Part shown: one piece after another, positions 17,662 to 27,433 of the stretch
How the letters are laid out: each line of letters begins with the position of its first letter
How positions within the stretch are numbered: the first letter of the stretch is position 1
NCBI GenBank assembly: GCA_964411505.1
Contig: CAYPLH010000023.1
Span: 1 to 56,902, forward strand
Direction: 5' to 3'
DNA: 56,902 nucleotides
From: CAYPLH01 sp964411505
GTDB taxonomy: Bacteria > Bacillota > Clostridia > CAYPLH01 > DUMO01
The notes under the pieces: model-generated
Seen by the model: the letters and a program-made list of their open reading frames with translations, nothing else
What the model was told of the DNA's origin: nothing
The model's database searches: none
Translations under genes and position numbers: made by a program

Positions 17662-19986
17662 TCAGGCCATGTCTTTATACTGTCCGGGTGTAATCCCCTC
17701 ATGCTTCTTGAATGCCCGAATCAATGCCACACTGTTTTGATAGCCGACTAATTTGGCTGCATCTAAAATACTCATATTTTTTTCTTTTAATAATTCTTTT
17801 GCTTTTTTAACCCTGAATTTATTGATGTAATTTAATAAACCCTCTCCTGTTTGGTTTTTAAATTCCCTAGACAAATAGGCAGAATTTAGACCTATGTGAT
17901 CTGCAATCATATTTATATTTAAATTAGGATTCTTAAAATTTTTATTTATGTAAGCAACAATAATATCTTTTCTTTCTTCATGTTGATTTTTTCGATTTTG
18001 ATTGATATACCCACAAACTTCACCTAAAAGTTTTTCCATTTCATATTTCATCTCCTGAACAGTCTGACAGGAAATCAATCTATCCACTGGATCAATTTTT
18101 TCCCATACTTCATTATTAAACTCTTCGCTTACGGAATCAAATGCCTTGACCAATGTTCCTACCAGATCAAACAGTAAACACTTTGCTACATTTATTGAAG
18201 GCAATCCTTTGGAAAAATGAGTTTTAAAAATATATTCGATAATGCCTCTGGCTTTATCGAAGTCCCCTGCTTTTATAAAATTTATTAACTGATGTTCCAT
18301 TTCCATGGAATACTGATACCTATTGTTACTTCCTTGTATTTCGTTATAGGTAATAATATCAAAATTACCTATAACCTGCTTGTACTCCAATACATCCTGT
18401 GCCTGTCGATATGCCGCAGAAATGTTAAAAACCGTTTTTTTAGTGCTGCTTAATGAGGCAGTAAATGTAATACCTATTTGAGTTTGAAAAATGGATTTCA
18501 TCTGCAAAATGAAATTTTTCAAATCACTCTCTGCTTTGTCTTGTTGACCGGATTTCTGATTGATAATAGCTGCAAATATATTATCCAGCTCAAATACATA
18601 ACAATTATAGTCTGAGTGTAAAAGCTCTCTTAAAACATTTTCTAATACAAATTGAGTTAAATTTCTTCCTTCTATTTTGGATTCATTATGACCACTGTTC
18701 AAAAATCCTGTAGCATCTTCAACCTTAAATAGTGCTACCTGAAACCATTCCGAACTGAAATCAACACCATATTCCAGTAATTCTTTCTTTATCAAGCGTT
18801 CTTCTGGTATATTTCCCTGCAACAATCTTTGAAGGTAATTATTTCTTACAATTTGATCGTGTTGCATCATTTTTTGTTTGTTATTTTCTTTTTCATCCAA
18901 TACCTGTTTAATGGAGTTTTTTATAAAGGTCATCTCATTGTTACCGAGCAAATTGTTATTAACTGATTCATCTTTATGTACACGCTCGTGAATTAAATTT
19001 AAAAGCTCCTTAATAGGCTTGTAATTTTTCTTTGAAAAGAAAAAAGCAGAAGCGATACCAAAGAGCAAGCAAAATATAAGACTATAAATTGTTAATTGCC
19101 AAACATAAACATATTTATCCAGAAAAATTTCACTTGGTATGATTGAAATATATTTCCAGTCCATAACTTGTGATGTATTATACGAAACAATTATCTGATA
19201 GTTGTTAATATTAGTTAAAAAAACATCTTGTTGTTTATTTATCATATTAATATTTGATTCAATATAATCACGATAAGATTCATCATTGTTGCCAATAATT
19301 CTTTTGTCCTGATCGATTATTAAAAATGCTCCCCTATTAATCCATTCATAATCACCTATAATGCTATACAGACGGTCTTCATCCAAAATAACCATTAATG
19401 TCGCCTTCTTACTCTGATTTCCAACAGGAAAAGAATCTGCATATACAATCATACTTTTACCTTCATCATCTCTTGAAGGAATGACTAAAAATTCCCCATT
19501 GTAGGTTTTGGAAATAAAATGTTTCCATTGTTCATACGTCAGCATGATATTTCCATGAAAAGTCTCATAAGCTATGTCAGGTGTATAATATGATGTGCTC
19601 AATACAAAATCAGCGTTATGAAAATAAATATAAAAATCTTCAATAAATCCATTAGATACGCTCAGGTAACTCATATCTTTTATTAATTGAGAGATGGTAT
19701 ATCGTTGTTTTACTTCAAGCTGTGTATCCGTGTTCATCAAACCTTTGATTCTATCATCTACAGCAAGAGTCAAAGCCAGCTTTTTTACATCCTTCATATT
19801 GTTGTCAATTGCTTGCTGAACCTGATTTAATAATCCCTGATTAACCTCGGTTGCTTCTTTTTTTATAATATCGGTAGACTTATAGTAAATAATGATATTC
19901 ACACCTATTAGAACAATAACAACTAAAAGGTATGATAGAATCCATTTTAAAACAATACTTTTTTTCCTGAACAAACCAATAATCAT
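17662..19986 (-). CDS. Membrane-anchored AraC-family regulator
   Basis: A 774-residue one-component sensor-regulator. A first membrane helix lies at about residues 13-32, an extracytoplasmic Cache-like sensor domain at 33-290, a second helix at about 293-315, a linker/coiled region, and a C-terminal AraC helix-turn-helix pair at about 675-770 (NINMIADHIGLNSAYLSREFKNQTGEGL...DAAKLVGYQNSVALIRAFKKHEGITPGQYKD). Proteins of this design sit beside LplABC-type transporters and activate them on sensing sugar outside the cell. It lies immediately upstream of the solute-binding gene, so this operon is the likely target. AAAGGAG is 15 nt upstream of the ATG, rather far. Confidence 0.88.
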   Translation of the reverse strand: MIIGLFRKKSIVLKWILSYLLVVIVLIGVNIIIYYKSTDIIKKEATEVNQGLLNQVQQAIDNNMKDVKKLALTLAVDDRIKGLMNTDTQLEVKQRYTISQLIKDMSYLSVSNGFIEDFYIYFHNADFVLSTSYYTPDIAYETFHGNIMLTYEQWKHFISKTYNGEFLVIPSRDDEGKSMIVYADSFPVGNQSKKATLMVILDEDRLYSIIGDYEWINRGAFLIIDQDKRIIGNNDESYRDYIESNINMINKQQDVFLTNINNYQIIVSYNTSQVMDWKYISIIPSEIFLDKYVYVWQLTIYSLIFCLLFGIASAFFFSKKNYKPIKELLNLIHERVHKDESVNNNLLGNNEMTFIKNSIKQVLDEKENNKQKMMQHDQIVRNNYLQRLLQGNIPEERLIKKELLEYGVDFSSEWFQVALFKVEDATGFLNSGHNESKIEGRNLTQFVLENVLRELLHSDYNCYVFELDNIFAAIINQKSGQQDKAESDLKNFILQMKSIFQTQIGITFTASLSSTKKTVFNISAAYRQAQDVLEYKQVIGNFDIITYNEIQGSNNRYQYSMEMEHQLINFIKAGDFDKARGIIEYIFKTHFSKGLPSINVAKCLLFDLVGTLVKAFDSVSEEFNNEVWEKIDPVDRLISCQTVQEMKYEMEKLLGEVCGYINQNRKNQHEERKDIIVAYINKNFKNPNLNINMIADHIGLNSAYLSREFKNQTGEGLLNYINKFRVKKAKELLKEKNMSILDAAKLVGYQNSVALIRAFKKHEGITPGQYKDMA

Positions 19987-20539
19987 CTCTATGTCAAGTT
20001 TCTCCTTTAGTAATATTCTGTCAAGGTCATCAGAAGTAATATTGCTGATTACCCAGCTTTTGATGACATAAGATTTTAAAATAATTTTTTTTACAATTTC
20101 TTTTCGTAAATATAAATTTTTTCTTTTGATAGTTCTATTTTTAGTATATCTGCCCTAATTATTTCACTGTTTGATATTTACAATAATAATAGCATATTAG
20201 TCTTTGAGTTGCAACTGCATAAATTTAGCAGTCAGAGGTGAAGCATCATTTTTTTTTGAAAACGATTCATGTACCCTATAGTCCAATTTTTAACTGTTAT
20301 TAATTATAAATAGCCTTTTTTAGCTTCAATATCTAAAAGTACTTTTAAGTTTTACATTACCAAGCTCAAAGAAGGGTACGGCTATAAAGCCGGTCTTCTC
20401 AGCCTTTTTAAATTTATTCATTTATTATTTCTGTGTTTTAATTTTATGCCATAAGCTGCAATTTCAACATAAACTTCTTTTCCCTTGCTTCATTGATATG
20501 TCCCTTATCAAGCCCTGATCCCTTACATGCAAGTTCTAG
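19987..20539. other. Intergenic stretch without recognisable gene
   Basis: About 550 bp between the AraC regulator start and the transposase stop. I see no coding sequence. It should hold the regulator promoter and the downstream end of the insertion sequence. A small CGGCT/AGCCG hairpin with flanking T-run lies at about 20375-20415. I could not find an inverted match to the other IS end. Confidence 0.4.
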
Positions 20540-21691
20540 TTAATTTATAACCCCCCGTATTCCAAGCTCCCGGACTTTATCTGACAGCAATTCACTATTC
20601 AATGACAAAACATTCATAAAATGCCCTATTTTCATCAAATAGTGGAACCCTTTCATTGCTCCCCAGGAGTACGAGAAACAGTGCTCATATTGATAACCTT
20701 GATGCTTTTCAACCAATATATGATTCTCGATTTTCCAACGAAAACGTCCTATTTTTGTACACCTGTAAAACACATTCTTGTGGCTGATTTCCTGCGATGA
20801 CAACCATGCATACCAGGTCTCTTTCTCCTCCACAACCCCTGAACTTCTTGAGTGCTTCTCCTTCCTAGTTTCATAACATATGACGACATTGAGCACTTCC
20901 TTCTTTTTTACTTCACCTGCCATGTACTCATATTCGATCCAATTCGCCCACGCATAGACTTGTTCACGATCCCCCCAATGGCACTTGAGACTGTTTTCCA
21001 GATTTAGCTTCATCAATGCAAGCGCCTCTTTCCATACCTTGGGCAAGCTGTCTGCCTTTAGAACGATCATATAGTTCCAGCCATATTTCCTACACATTGT
21101 CATGACTGGACCACAGGCATAAAGACCATCTACAACAAAAGAGAGCTTTGTGCCGCGGAAGATCTTCTTCAGCTTCCATGTCATACGGTAGAACCCTCTA
21201 CGCTCGCAATCTTGCTTGTCCTCGTCTTTTTTGTATTTCCCGTTTTCTATGAATTCACTCATAACAGGGAGCACAATCCCATTTTCCAAAATTAATACTG
21301 CCTCCAACACGTAGCAATAATACTGAGGGATGCGTGCTTCTCCCCCTACATGCCTTTCAAGACATTCAGGCGCCCACTGGTAGTCGCGAAAATATTTTTG
21401 TGTACCATCAACAGCAATCAGATAGCGCTTTTTGTGCATGTAGTTTTTGAACTTTTTTTTGCGTATCAGATCTTTCAGCAATTCAACCATGCACTCCATT
21501 ATTTGAGATGCATCAAGTTTTTCTAAAAGTCTCACTACAGTGTCTGCATGAGGCATAGTATCAAACTCTGGAAGCATTGCTTTCAAGTTGTAAAAGAACA
21601 CCGGTTGGCTTATCGTCCGGTTAGTATTACGCCTAGAGCCGATCTGATACATTGACATTAGAATTCCGTAAACCAGCCTATGAATACTCAA
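20540..21691 (-). CDS. DDE transposase (IS4-like superfamily)
   Basis: A 383-residue transposase. Likely catalytic acidic residues lie in LIAVDGTQKYF (about 130), LSFVVDGLYACGPV (about 195) and the C-terminal RFRWKIENHILVEKHQGY (about 330), which has the N/E spacing of IS4-type enzymes. The frame starts with TTG, and an in-frame stop lies shortly upstream, so TTG appears genuine or the start is lost. The product appears full-length. The same upstream end is found as a remnant at 5043-5224, showing that related copies have moved in this genome. Confidence 0.85.
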   Translation of the reverse strand: MSIHRLVYGILMSMYQIGSRRNTNRTISQPVFFYNLKAMLPEFDTMPHADTVVRLLEKLDASQIMECMVELLKDLIRKKKFKNYMHKKRYLIAVDGTQKYFRDYQWAPECLERHVGGEARIPQYYCYVLEAVLILENGIVLPVMSEFIENGKYKKDEDKQDCERRGFYRMTWKLKKIFRGTKLSFVVDGLYACGPVMTMCRKYGWNYMIVLKADSLPKVWKEALALMKLNLENSLKCHWGDREQVYAWANWIEYEYMAGEVKKKEVLNVVICYETRKEKHSRSSGVVEEKETWYAWLSSQEISHKNVFYRCTKIGRFRWKIENHILVEKHQGYQYEHCFSYSWGAMKGFHYLMKIGHFMNVLSLNSELLSDKVRELGIRGVIN

Positions 21692-21860
21692 TCCGCAGTA
21701 AGAGTAAATTAAAATAGCTTGCTACGGTTGGTTTATTTACAATTTATGATTCCTCACAACTAAACCGCAAAGTGTCTTTCTGAGCTATAATCAATTTATC
21801 ATAAACATCAGGTACTGTGAATCAATATTATTATTGTATAGTAGGCATTATTTTCGATTT
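20540..21860 (-). mobile_element. Insertion sequence (downstream end not resolved)
   Basis: The upstream end is placed at 21860 because similarity to the 182-bp remnant at 5043-5224 stops there. The downstream end lies somewhere left of 20540. I could not identify terminal inverted repeats or a target duplication by eye. Confidence 0.6.
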
Positions 21861-22168
21861 AGAGACTTTTTTAAGATCCTCCCGCTATTTCACACTCAAA
21901 CTGATACCAGTATACCTTGTCTGTTACTATTAATATAAAAAAATTCTACCTGCTCAATGTTTACGATAGTATTGTCATATATGGCTTTAAACGTGTAATT
22001 TATTATAAAGTCACCGCTTTGTAACTTGACTATTTGGTAAGTAGCGGTCTAATATATAATGGTAAACAAATTTTTGTTCAAAACCAATTACGGTCTTTAA
22101 AAGTTATTAGCACATAAAATGATAAATTATCTTTTTTTGCGAGCTTATATAAAAGGATTTTGATATTT

Positions 22169-23893
22169 ATGAAAAACAAGTATTTATTAGTTACTGCAAT
22201 TTTTTTAACAATAATAACATTATATTTGTACATGCCAGATATCATGGGATACTTTGGCTATTTACACAATGATGAGAGTTCTACTCATACTATAGCTACT
22301 CCTTCCCCAAATTCAATTACAGGTAATATTTCACCTCATCCACAGAATACAAACCCAGTTATGACATCTGAGTATACCAATATTAATACTCCTACACCGA
22401 ACCTCCCAATGCAGCCATATGATACTGAAGTAGTTCCGGAATGCAAACCTGAAAATTTTAGTATTGTTTATGATGTAATAAAAAACGATGAAATTTTAAC
22501 AGATCTAAGTGATCTAACACCAGTAAGTTTTCCTATTACCGAAAACTATACTTCTTTGGAGGGCATCACATGTTTTAGGGGAAATAATTATAGATCTTCA
22601 GCAAGCTATGGTTTTGTTGATGTTGTTGAAGAAAAGCTTGAAGAAGTTTGGACTGCTAAGGTTGGTTATATAGGTACATGGACTGGTGTTGGCTGGACAG
22701 GACAGCCTGCGATTGTAAAATGGGATGACAAAGTTAAAAATATAATGAATATAAATGCAGATAAAAAACAAAAAACTGATTTAAAGGAGGTAATTTATGC
22801 TACACTTGATGGGAAAATTTATTTTTTAGATTTGGATGACGGTGTACCTACTCGCTCTCCTATTAATTCAGGAGCACCCTTTAAAGGCAGTGTTATGGTA
22901 GACCCTCGTGGGTATCCTCTTTTATATGCGGGTGAAGGAATCCCCCATGGTGATGGGAAAATCGGTTACAAAATATTTGACTTGATCAATCAAAGTGAAA
23001 AATTTTATCTTGATGGTCTTGATAAAAACAGATACAGAAGTTGGGGAGCTTTTGACTCAAATGGACTTTTAGATGCTTCTTCGGATACGCTTATTGAATG
23101 TGGTGAAAACGGATTGCTATACAGAATAAAGTTAAATACTCAATTTGATCCTGACAAAGGTAATATCTTTATAGATCCTGAAACAATAACATATCGATAC
23201 AAACCTTTAAAAAATAACACTATCGGTGTAGAATCCTCCCCTGTCTATTACAAAAACTATATATTTTTTGTAGATAATGCTGGATATTTACAATGTGTTG
23301 ATCTAAATACTCTGAAGCCTGTATGGATAAGAAATGTTACTGATGATACCGACAGCACAATGGTGCTAGAAGATGATGGAACAGGAGTGTTCTTATATAC
23401 CGCCTGTGAAGTTGATCTGCAAGGCAGTAATGGATATTCATATATCCGAAAAATAAATGCTCTTACTGGAAAACTGATTTGGGAGAAATCGTATAAATGC
23501 GTCTATGACTCTTTAAATGGCGGAGCTCTTGCATCGCCAGTTTTAGGAAAGGGAGATATAAGCAACCTTGTAATATTCAATATTGCAAAAACGGATAACA
23601 GTGTAGTTGGAAAAATAGTCGCACTTTATAAGGATACTGGAGAAGAAGCATGGTGCATAGATCATCCTTACTATTGCTGGAGTTCACCTGTAGATCTTTA
23701 CACAAAAGGGGGTAAATCTTATTTAATAATTTGTGATTCGGGTGCCTTCATGCATCTTCTTGATGGAATATCTGGTGATATTTTGGACACAATTGCTGTT
23801 TATGGCAATGTAGAAGCTTCTCCTGCTATTTATGACGATATGATTGTTGTAGGAACAAGAGGACAACTTATATGGGGTATTAGGATAAAATAA
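22169..23893 (+). CDS. Surface-anchored PQQ-like beta-propeller protein
   Basis: About 574 residues. Residues 1-25 are a signal peptide/membrane anchor (YLLVTAIFLTIITLYLYM), followed by a Thr/Pro/Asn-rich spacer to about residue 95, then a beta-propeller beginning SLEGITCFRGNNYRSS. Repeats of the type KIYFLDLDDG, PVWIRNV, GKLIWEKSY and GEEAWCIDHPYYCWSSPV are PQQ/YxxALDxxTGxxxW blades. Such clostridial proteins are exported; no enzymatic role is evident. The start at 22169 (ATG, AAAAGGA 11 nt upstream) is preferred over an in-frame TTG at 22160. It is a single gene between the IS and a convergent GntR regulator. Confidence 0.75.
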   Translation: MKNKYLLVTAIFLTIITLYLYMPDIMGYFGYLHNDESSTHTIATPSPNSITGNISPHPQNTNPVMTSEYTNINTPTPNLPMQPYDTEVVPECKPENFSIVYDVIKNDEILTDLSDLTPVSFPITENYTSLEGITCFRGNNYRSSASYGFVDVVEEKLEEVWTAKVGYIGTWTGVGWTGQPAIVKWDDKVKNIMNINADKKQKTDLKEVIYATLDGKIYFLDLDDGVPTRSPINSGAPFKGSVMVDPRGYPLLYAGEGIPHGDGKIGYKIFDLINQSEKFYLDGLDKNRYRSWGAFDSNGLLDASSDTLIECGENGLLYRIKLNTQFDPDKGNIFIDPETITYRYKPLKNNTIGVESSPVYYKNYIFFVDNAGYLQCVDLNTLKPVWIRNVTDDTDSTMVLEDDGTGVFLYTACEVDLQGSNGYSYIRKINALTGKLIWEKSYKCVYDSLNGGALASPVLGKGDISNLVIFNIAKTDNSVVGKIVALYKDTGEEAWCIDHPYYCWSSPVDLYTKGGKSYLIICDSGAFMHLLDGISGDILDTIAVYGNVEASPAIYDDMIVVGTRGQLIWGIRIK

Positions 23894-23903
23894 TAGTTGA
23901 GGG

Positions 23904-23935
23904 TTCCTGACGAAAAGTATACTTTCCTAGACAAT
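23904..23935 (-). repeat. Terminator-linked palindrome, copy 1
   Basis: Right half TACTTTCCTAGACAAT (23920-23935) is fully conserved; the left half is degraded to GAAAAGTA. On the minus strand it directly follows the poly-T of the gntR terminator. Confidence 0.8.
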
Positions 23936-23990
23936 AAAAAAGCATACTATGGTTATCCAGCTATGAGATCGAGATCTATTTATGCTTTTT
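23936..23990 (-). terminator. Putative terminator of gntR
   Basis: Ten-base complementary arms (23936-23945 and 23981-23990) around a 35-base loop; the minus strand continues with a run of T. The gntR stop codon lies in the first arm. The long loop makes this less certain than the other terminators here. Confidence 0.45.
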
Positions 23991-24726
23991 ACCTTGAATG
24001 GTTGAAAGTTAGCTTGCATTTGTCCGCTCGATACTTGGAAACAATAAATTCAACCGGTTGCCCGCTTTTAGAGTACAGAATGTTTTCAATACTTATCAAT
24101 GCTTGTCCAGGTTGAACTTTTAAATACTGTGCTTCTTTTTGTTCAGTGTATACTATTTCAATTGTACTTTTGGATTTTGAAGGTACAAGTGCATACTTCC
24201 CTTTTAAAATTTCATAGGACGGCTTATTATCCAGAATATCAGAATCTATTTCAGGAAAAAGGCTAAGAGGCAAATATGAAGCGTTAAGGGCAAACACCCC
24301 ATCATCTTGTAAAGTTAGATATTCGACTTTTGCAAATAGGTTTTTCTGGTTTTTGGGAAGATTAAATATATCACCAAGTATAGCGATTTTAATGTTGTCT
24401 ACCTTAGTAATTCTCAAAATGTTGCGTTCACCAGGAATTTTACTGTCCAAAATGGAATCAGTAAATCCAGTGTAGTCATTTAATCCGATTTTATATTTAG
24501 GTTTGGTAACAAAGGTACCTTTCCCTCTTGCTTTATAAAGATATCCTCCATTTACAAGCTCGTTTATAGCTTGCCTTACAGTAGGTCTGCTTATTTCGTA
24601 TTGTTTGCACAATTCTTCTTCTGAAGGGATTTTAGAATCCTGAGGGTATTCACCACTTTCAATGTACTCAATAATCAAGGCCTTCAATTGAGAATACAAA
24701 GGAATATCACTATATTTATTAATCAT
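23989..24726 (-). CDS. GntR family regulator with UTRA domain
   Basis: A 245-residue HutC-subfamily regulator. Winged helix at residues 1-75 (IPLYSQLKALIIEYIESGEYPQ, then ELCKQYEISRPTVRQAINELVNGGYL and KGKGTFV-like wing ARGKGTFVTKP) and a UTRA effector domain at about 95-240. UTRA proteins bind sugar phosphates, amino acids or similar effectors. GAGGGGG lies upstream of the ATG. It is convergent with the beta-propeller gene and isolated from other operons, so its target is not obvious; autoregulation is likely. Confidence 0.88.
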   Translation of the reverse strand: MINKYSDIPLYSQLKALIIEYIESGEYPQDSKIPSEEELCKQYEISRPTVRQAINELVNGGYLYKARGKGTFVTKPKYKIGLNDYTGFTDSILDSKIPGERNILRITKVDNIKIAILGDIFNLPKNQKNLFAKVEYLTLQDDGVFALNASYLPLSLFPEIDSDILDNKPSYEILKGKYALVPSKSKSTIEIVYTEQKEAQYLKVQPGQALISIENILYSKSGQPVEFIVSKYRADKCKLTFNHSR

Positions 24727-25659
24727 TTTCTATGACCCCCTCAATGTAATTAAAATCCAGTGTTTATCCTACATTACTTAAATGACTTTGGTGCAAATAA
24801 ATATTTTTTTGCACAAACCATAAATAGCTCCTTTTAAAATCGTAATATGGTTATCTCCCAAAAGTCGCATTGCACCATACTGAGGAGCAATCATTATATG
24901 ATAACGTAATTACAACACTATTAATTTTATACCAACTTGAAATTCTTATCAAGAAGAAAATTAGAAATAATTAAAAATCTTTAATTACATTATTTTCCCA
25001 TGTTTAAAAAAATTCTAAGCGGACACAATAATTATTGCAAAAAGGTTCGTGATGATTGAGCCTAGAGTGTTATAAGATTCAATAGAGTTTTATAATATTC
25101 AGTCAAAGATCTTTATCAGGTGTTTTGTTTGGTTTCAGTAAGCTGGTCGAGCTGATTTCAAACAAGAGTGTTAAGAAAGTCGACACTCTAAAGCAAGTGA
25201 AGCTTATGTTTCCAAGCTTTAAATGCTTGATAATTGGTTGGCGTGAAGAGTTATATGTGTTCTTTATTGGCTGTGTTGTAGTGCGAAGCATTGCAGTGTG
25301 GTCAAAAAGGGATGTATATAATTCGAGCTAAGATTATCATGGGTTCGTAAGCAAACTTTATTTGTTGCCCTAACGTCTGTTATATAATATAACAGCACTC
25401 TGGCGAATTTATTGAATGCTAGAGACTCATTGTAGTCGAAAGATTGCAGTAGGTTTCTAAAGGATCCATGATAGTCGAGCAAAGGTTGGTGTAGGTTCTG
25501 TAATGCCTGTGAACAGTCGGAAGATTTTTTGTAGGTATGTAGGGATTTATATCAGCTGTAGCGAGGATTATCACGAGCTTTTTTGCATTTTCACGTTAAG
25601 ATAGCTCCTGTGTTAAGTCGATTTAGACTTAATCATGTAGTCATTTAGAAAACTACCAA
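24727..25659. other. Gene-free stretch of about 930 bp
   Basis: No credible coding frame on either strand. It holds the gntR promoter region, a segment at 24848-24900 that resembles 48417-48472, and from about 25020 to 25640 less AT-rich DNA with short degenerate near-repeats (AGTCGA...GTAGGTT) about 40 bases apart at 25434-25550. Confidence 0.5.
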
Positions 25660-26598
25660 TCATTTTAAAACTTCTTTAATCACTCTTAAGAAATTAAGTC
25701 CTGAAATTTTCTTAATATCTTCATCTGAGTAATTAAGCTTGCCAAGTTCATCAATCACACGATAAATACTCTGAACCCCACATAAGTCAACTGGTGTTTT
25801 TTCGATCCCATCAAAATCGCTGCCAAGACCAATATAATCAGTACCAATCAATCCACTCATATATTCTATATGTTTAACTATATCCTTGATTGAAGCAGTA
25901 CCTGATTCATGCAGAAAATCTGGGTAAAAGTTTATTCCAATTGCACCTCCGTTTCTTTTTACAGCTTTAAGCTGCCAATCATCTAAGTTTCTTTTGTGAT
26001 TACATAATTTTCTTGAATTGGAATGAGAGACAATTACTGGCGATTTAGTAAAGCTTAAAACATCATTAAAACCTCTTTTAGAAATGTGAGAAAGATCAAT
26101 TAGCATACCTAGGTGGTTCATCTCACTAATAACCTTAAAACCAAATGGTGTCAATCCTCCTCCACTAGAAGAATCTAAAACTCCATCAGCAATTTCATTT
26201 CTATAATTCCATGTAAGACAAATGCTTCGTACTCCCAATTTAAAAAAAATTCTTAGTGAAGCTATTTGCCCCAAAAGTGCTTCTCCTCCTTCAATTGAAA
26301 GAATTGAAGCAATTTTATTGTCATTTATTGTTTTTTCTATATCCACAAAATTGTTACAATGCATTATATAATTATTGTTATCTTCCAGTTCGCTGTAATA
26401 TTTATCTATAATTGCAACAGCTCTTTTCATTGCATAAGCACTCCCATAGATTGGATCTACAAATGCAGCAAAAAACTGCACATAGCTACCCAGATGTCTC
26501 AAACGCTCAATGTCCAGGTGTAGATCATTACTGTAAAGTTTTTTGTCCTTATCAAGAAGCACAGAAATTGTATCGCAATGGGCATCAACTAATAACAT
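25660..26598 (-). CDS. Membrane dipeptidase family M19 (renal dipeptidase-like)
   Basis: About 312 residues. The N-terminal DAHCDT is the zinc-binding His-x-Asp motif of M19; SIEGGEAL contains the bridging Glu; LIDLSHISKRGF and PVIVSHSNSR give further His ligands; DYIGLGSDFDG is the conserved C-terminal motif. The enzyme cleaves dipeptides, including some with D-residues, in the cytoplasm. Start 26598 follows GGAGG and begins right at the conserved LLVDAHCDT; the 29 upstream in-frame residues are not family-like. It is close to, and co-directional with, yraN. Confidence 0.92.
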   Translation of the reverse strand: MLLVDAHCDTISVLLDKDKKLYSNDLHLDIERLRHLGSYVQFFAAFVDPIYGSAYAMKRAVAIIDKYYSELEDNNNYIMHCNNFVDIEKTINDNKIASILSIEGGEALLGQIASLRIFFKLGVRSICLTWNYRNEIADGVLDSSSGGGLTPFGFKVISEMNHLGMLIDLSHISKRGFNDVLSFTKSPVIVSHSNSRKLCNHKRNLDDWQLKAVKRNGGAIGINFYPDFLHESGTASIKDIVKHIEYMSGLIGTDYIGLGSDFDGIEKTPVDLCGVQSIYRVIDELGKLNYSDEDIKKISGLNFLRVIKEVLK

Positions 26599-26697
26599 AC
26601 TAAGCCTCCATGAAGGGTTTAAAACAAAATATTGTAAACTAATAAACGCGGAACTTTGAAGTAATGAAGCGTTATTCAAGCACAAGCTCTGATTGAT

Positions 26698-27033
26698 TTA
26701 AAAAGCGTTCTTAATCACATTGAATCTTTCTATGTTGTTATTTCTACCAAAGTATACTTCCACAACATCAAATCTTAATTTATTGTTGTAAAGTTTATTT
26801 TTATGCAAATAACTTTTTGCTGTTAAGGTGATTTTTTTTTGCTTGTAAAAGTTAACAGCTTCGGAAGGATATCCAAATTTTGTGCTACTCCTTGCCTTTA
26901 CTTCTATAAAACATATATATTCACCATCTCGAGCAATTATATCAATTTCACCAGATCTACTGAAACGATAATTTGTGCATATAATCTCATAATTGTTTTT
27001 CGTAAGATATTCTATTGCCTTTATTTCACCCAA
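26698..27033 (-). CDS. yraN: YraN family protein (UPF0102)
   Basis: About 111 residues with the restriction-endonuclease-like YraN pattern GEIKAIEYLTKNNYEII, SGEIDIIARDGEYICFIEVKAR. Biochemical role is not established. The first usable start is TTG at 27033; the frame continues upstream with NNTEKGKL, which resembles family N-termini, so an ATT start at about 27054 with AAGGGTGA before it is possible. It overlaps or abuts the FlhB-like gene. RNase HII and YraN are neighbours in many bacteria. Confidence 0.85.
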   Translation of the reverse strand: MGEIKAIEYLTKNNYEIICTNYRFSRSGEIDIIARDGEYICFIEVKARSSTKFGYPSEAVNFYKQKKITLTAKSYLHKNKLYNNKLRFDVVEVYFGRNNNIERFNVIKNAF

Positions 27034-27056
27034 TTTACCTTTTTCAGTGTTATTAA

Positions 27057-27359
27057 TTAAATATCACCCTTTCTTGATAACAGGCTCTCATAATCACGGT
27101 CAATATGAGCTACGAACACCAAAACTTCAGCAACAATTTCATAAAGCTCGGGAGGGATTTTACTGCCTATGTTCAATTTGTTAAGCGCATGTGAAAGCTC
27201 GGCGTTTTCCTGTATAGGGATATCATTTTCTTTTGCCTTTTCGATCATTTTATCAGCAATTACACCTTTTCCAAGAGCCACAATTTTGGGAACGTCATCT
27301 TCAAGAGGTGAATAGCTAATGGCTGCTGCTTCTTTAATTTTCTCATTATTTTTCTTCAT
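27057..27359 (-). CDS. FlhB C-terminal domain homologue (FhlB-like)
   Basis: A 100-residue protein equivalent to the cytoplasmic domain of FlhB/YscU (AAAISYSPLEDDVPKIVALGKGVIADKMIEKAKE...ELYEIVAEVLVFV). It has no membrane part and lacks the autocleaving NPTH motif. In Bacillus such a stand-alone homologue can partly replace the FlhB C-domain in flagellar export. It follows the FliK-like gene, so a link with flagellar secretion switching is plausible even though no other flagellar genes are nearby. AGGGGG precedes the ATG. Confidence 0.85.
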   Translation of the reverse strand: MKKNNEKIKEAAAISYSPLEDDVPKIVALGKGVIADKMIEKAKENDIPIQENAELSHALNKLNIGSKIPPELYEIVAEVLVFVAHIDRDYESLLSRKGDI

Positions 27360-27433
27360 AGTAACCCCCTAATACTTGCAAAGTAGTGTATCACAACGAA
27401 CAATCAACTTTATAAAAACAAAAACTAAAACGG

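Noticed and set aside
25103..25482. Short frames on both strands in the gene-free block
   Set aside because: They overlap each other, lack start signals and show no conserved motif.
25434..25550. Possible CRISPR-like array
   Set aside because: Units are few and degenerate, spacing varies and no cas genes are in the window.
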